NCBI GenBank assembly: GCA_016793095.1 | Contig: JAEUJQ010000047.1 | Coordinates: 20,365 to 84,364 of the forward strand | DNA: 64,000 bases | Direction: 5' to 3' | Source: Myxococcaceae bacterium | GTDB taxonomy: Bacteria > Myxococcota > Myxococcia > Myxococcales > Myxococcaceae | Part shown: in pieces, positions 63,188 to 64,000 of the stretch | Numbering within the stretch: position 1 is the stretch's first letter | How the letters are laid out: the number at the start of each line of letters is the position of its first letter | Translations under genes and position numbers: made by a program | Notes under the pieces: generated by a model | The model's database searches: none | What the model was told of the DNA's origin: nothing | The model's input: only the letters and a program-made list of their open reading frames with translations

Positions 63188-64000
63188 CTACTGGCAGTAA
63201 CCGGTGCTCGTGTTGCAGGTCGTTCCGCCGCCGCAGGTAATCCCTGCGCTGGTGCAGGCCGGGAAGCAGACGCCGAAGGGCAGCGTCATCATCGACGCGG
63301 TGTCCGTGAGGGTGTCGCACACGTAGCCGGTGCGGCAGGTGCTGCGACCCTGGCCTGGCGCCGGGCAGTTCGCGAAGCACGTCCCGACGCTGAAGACGTT
63401 GAGGCAGGTCCCCGCAGGACAGTCGTTGTTGCCGCCCGGGCAGGTCGGGGAGCAGTAGCCATTCGGGAAGCCGCTCGGGGGGCTGCTGACTCCACCATCG
63501 AGCGTGGCCCGAATGCAGCTGCCCGCGATGCCGGTCGTCATGCCGTCTCCGGAGGCGCACCCCAGGTCCGAGGTGCAGGACGAGCCAGCGAGGCCGTTGT
63601 TGGTGGTGCTGACGCAGGCCTGGCTCTGGCAACTCGTGCCGAACGGCGCGCCGCACGACACGCAGGCCCGGCCCAGCAACCCGCAGCTCAGGTTCGAGGT
63701 GCCCAGCTGGCAGGTGTTGTTGATGTCGCAGCACCCGTTCGGACACGTGGTGGAGTTGCACGGCGTACACATGCGGTTGTTGCAGCCCTGGCTCAACGGG
63801 CACGCCACACACTGAGTGCCCCCTGAGCCACATGCGAGCGGTGACGTCCCGGGCTGGCACACACCGTTGAGACAGCAACCCGTCGGACAGCTGCCGCACC
63901 CGGCCGAGCCGCCGCCTGCCGAGCCACCCGCCGCCGAGCCACCCGCCGCCGAGCCACCCGCCGCCGAGCCACCCGCCGCCGAGCCACCCGCCGCCGAGCC
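63188..64000 (-). CDS. Cys-rich myxobacterial-type secreted protein (5' end beyond window)
   Basis: At least 270 codons, open to the right edge, with the N-terminus outside. It starts with five GSAAG units and GSAGGGSAGCGSCPTG. A series of Cys-rich modules follows (CCLNGVCQPG, CVACPLSQGCNNRMC, NGCCDINNTCQLG, ACVSCGAPFGTSC). A C-terminal part is less Cys-dense (YVCDTLTDTASMM, CGGGTTCNTSTGYC). The pattern is that of secreted surface proteins common in myxobacteria, often misannotated. The flexible Gly/Ser/Ala repeat looks like a stalk after a missing signal peptide. Function unknown. Confidence 0.85.
   Translation of the reverse strand, partial: GSAAGGSAAGGSAAGGSAAGGSAAGGSAGGGSAGCGSCPTGCCLNGVCQPGTSPLACGSGGTQCVACPLSQGCNNRMCTPCNSTTCPNGCCDINNTCQLGTSNLSCGLLGRACVSCGAPFGTSCQSQACVSTTNNGLAGSSCTSDLGCASGDGMTTGIAGSCIRATLDGGVSSPPSGFPNGYCSPTCPGGNNDCPAGTCLNVFSVGTCFANCPAPGQGRSTCRTGYVCDTLTDTASMMTLPFGVCFPACTSAGITCGGGTTCNTSTGYCQ
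63926..64000 (-). repeat. 15-bp tandem repeat coding GSAAG
   Basis: Five perfect or near-perfect copies of GGCTCGGCGGCGGGT (minus strand) in frame with the Cys-rich protein, continuing to the window edge. The true copy number is not visible. Confidence 0.95.

Overview
The window is about 70% GC, with strongly GC-biased third codon positions, many lipoproteins, EGF-like and Cys-rich secreted proteins, a Ser/Thr kinase fused to a formylglycine-enzyme-like domain, CFI-box and DUF4388 proteins, and a tmRNA tag reading ANDNVELALAA. Together these point to a myxobacterium (Myxococcota, Cystobacterineae-like). This is inference from gene content; no 16S or other marker is present.

Layout. 1-15853: one uninterrupted minus-strand reading frame of 4,667 codons runs off the left edge. 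It encodes a giant secreted Ig-like/IPT-TIG/beta-propeller protein. It is translationally coupled (ATGA) to a PpiC-type lipoprotein, and a second PpiC-like lipoprotein is divergent from it. 15854-18369: remnant of an integrative element (frameshifted excisionase-like gene and frameshifted tyrosine integrase) abutting the 3' end of tmRNA (ssrA), whose terminator lies inside the integrase 3' end. 18506-29166: envelope proteins, namely an alpha-2-macroglobulin with an intact thioester, an EGF-like lipoprotein, a pilin-like protein, an M16 protease pair and an OmpA/TSP3 protein. 29211-36071: a TlpA-like thioredoxin, a CFI-box protein, an SpoU-type methyltransferase, purC, purB and an ABC-type binding protein. 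36068-39138: kinase-FGE fusion and dut. 39147-40647: a decayed stretch with tandem duplications and broken genes. 40677-45164: M23 peptidase, membrane protein, NarL-type two-component pair and a zinc-ribbon protein. 45087-46020: a seven-copy ~132-bp hairpin-rich tandem repeat between that gene and pnp. 46030-48657: pnp and rpsO. 49021-57528: small lipoprotein, carboxypeptidase-regulatory-like protein, phoH, DUF4388 and TPR proteins, mazG, rpsT and a toxin-antitoxin-like nucleotidyltransferase pair. 57529-60554: lptE-leuS. 60894-64000: SH3/NlpC-P60 lipoprotein, NHL-propeller protein and a truncated Cys-rich protein with a GSAAG linker.

How it fits together. Housekeeping genes (purC, purB, dut, pnp, rpsO, mazG, rpsT, leuS, lptE) alternate with envelope and secreted proteins. 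The most unusual items are the giant modular protein with coupled foldase-like lipoproteins, the alternating hairpin repeat array downstream of pnp, the ssrA-linked element remnant and the disrupted stretch at 39-40.6 kb. Several genes differ from an intact frame by single bases (16.66, 16.88, 39.98, 40.3-40.45 and 49.9-50.3 kb). Some of these may be assembly indels rather than true mutations, so raw reads would matter.
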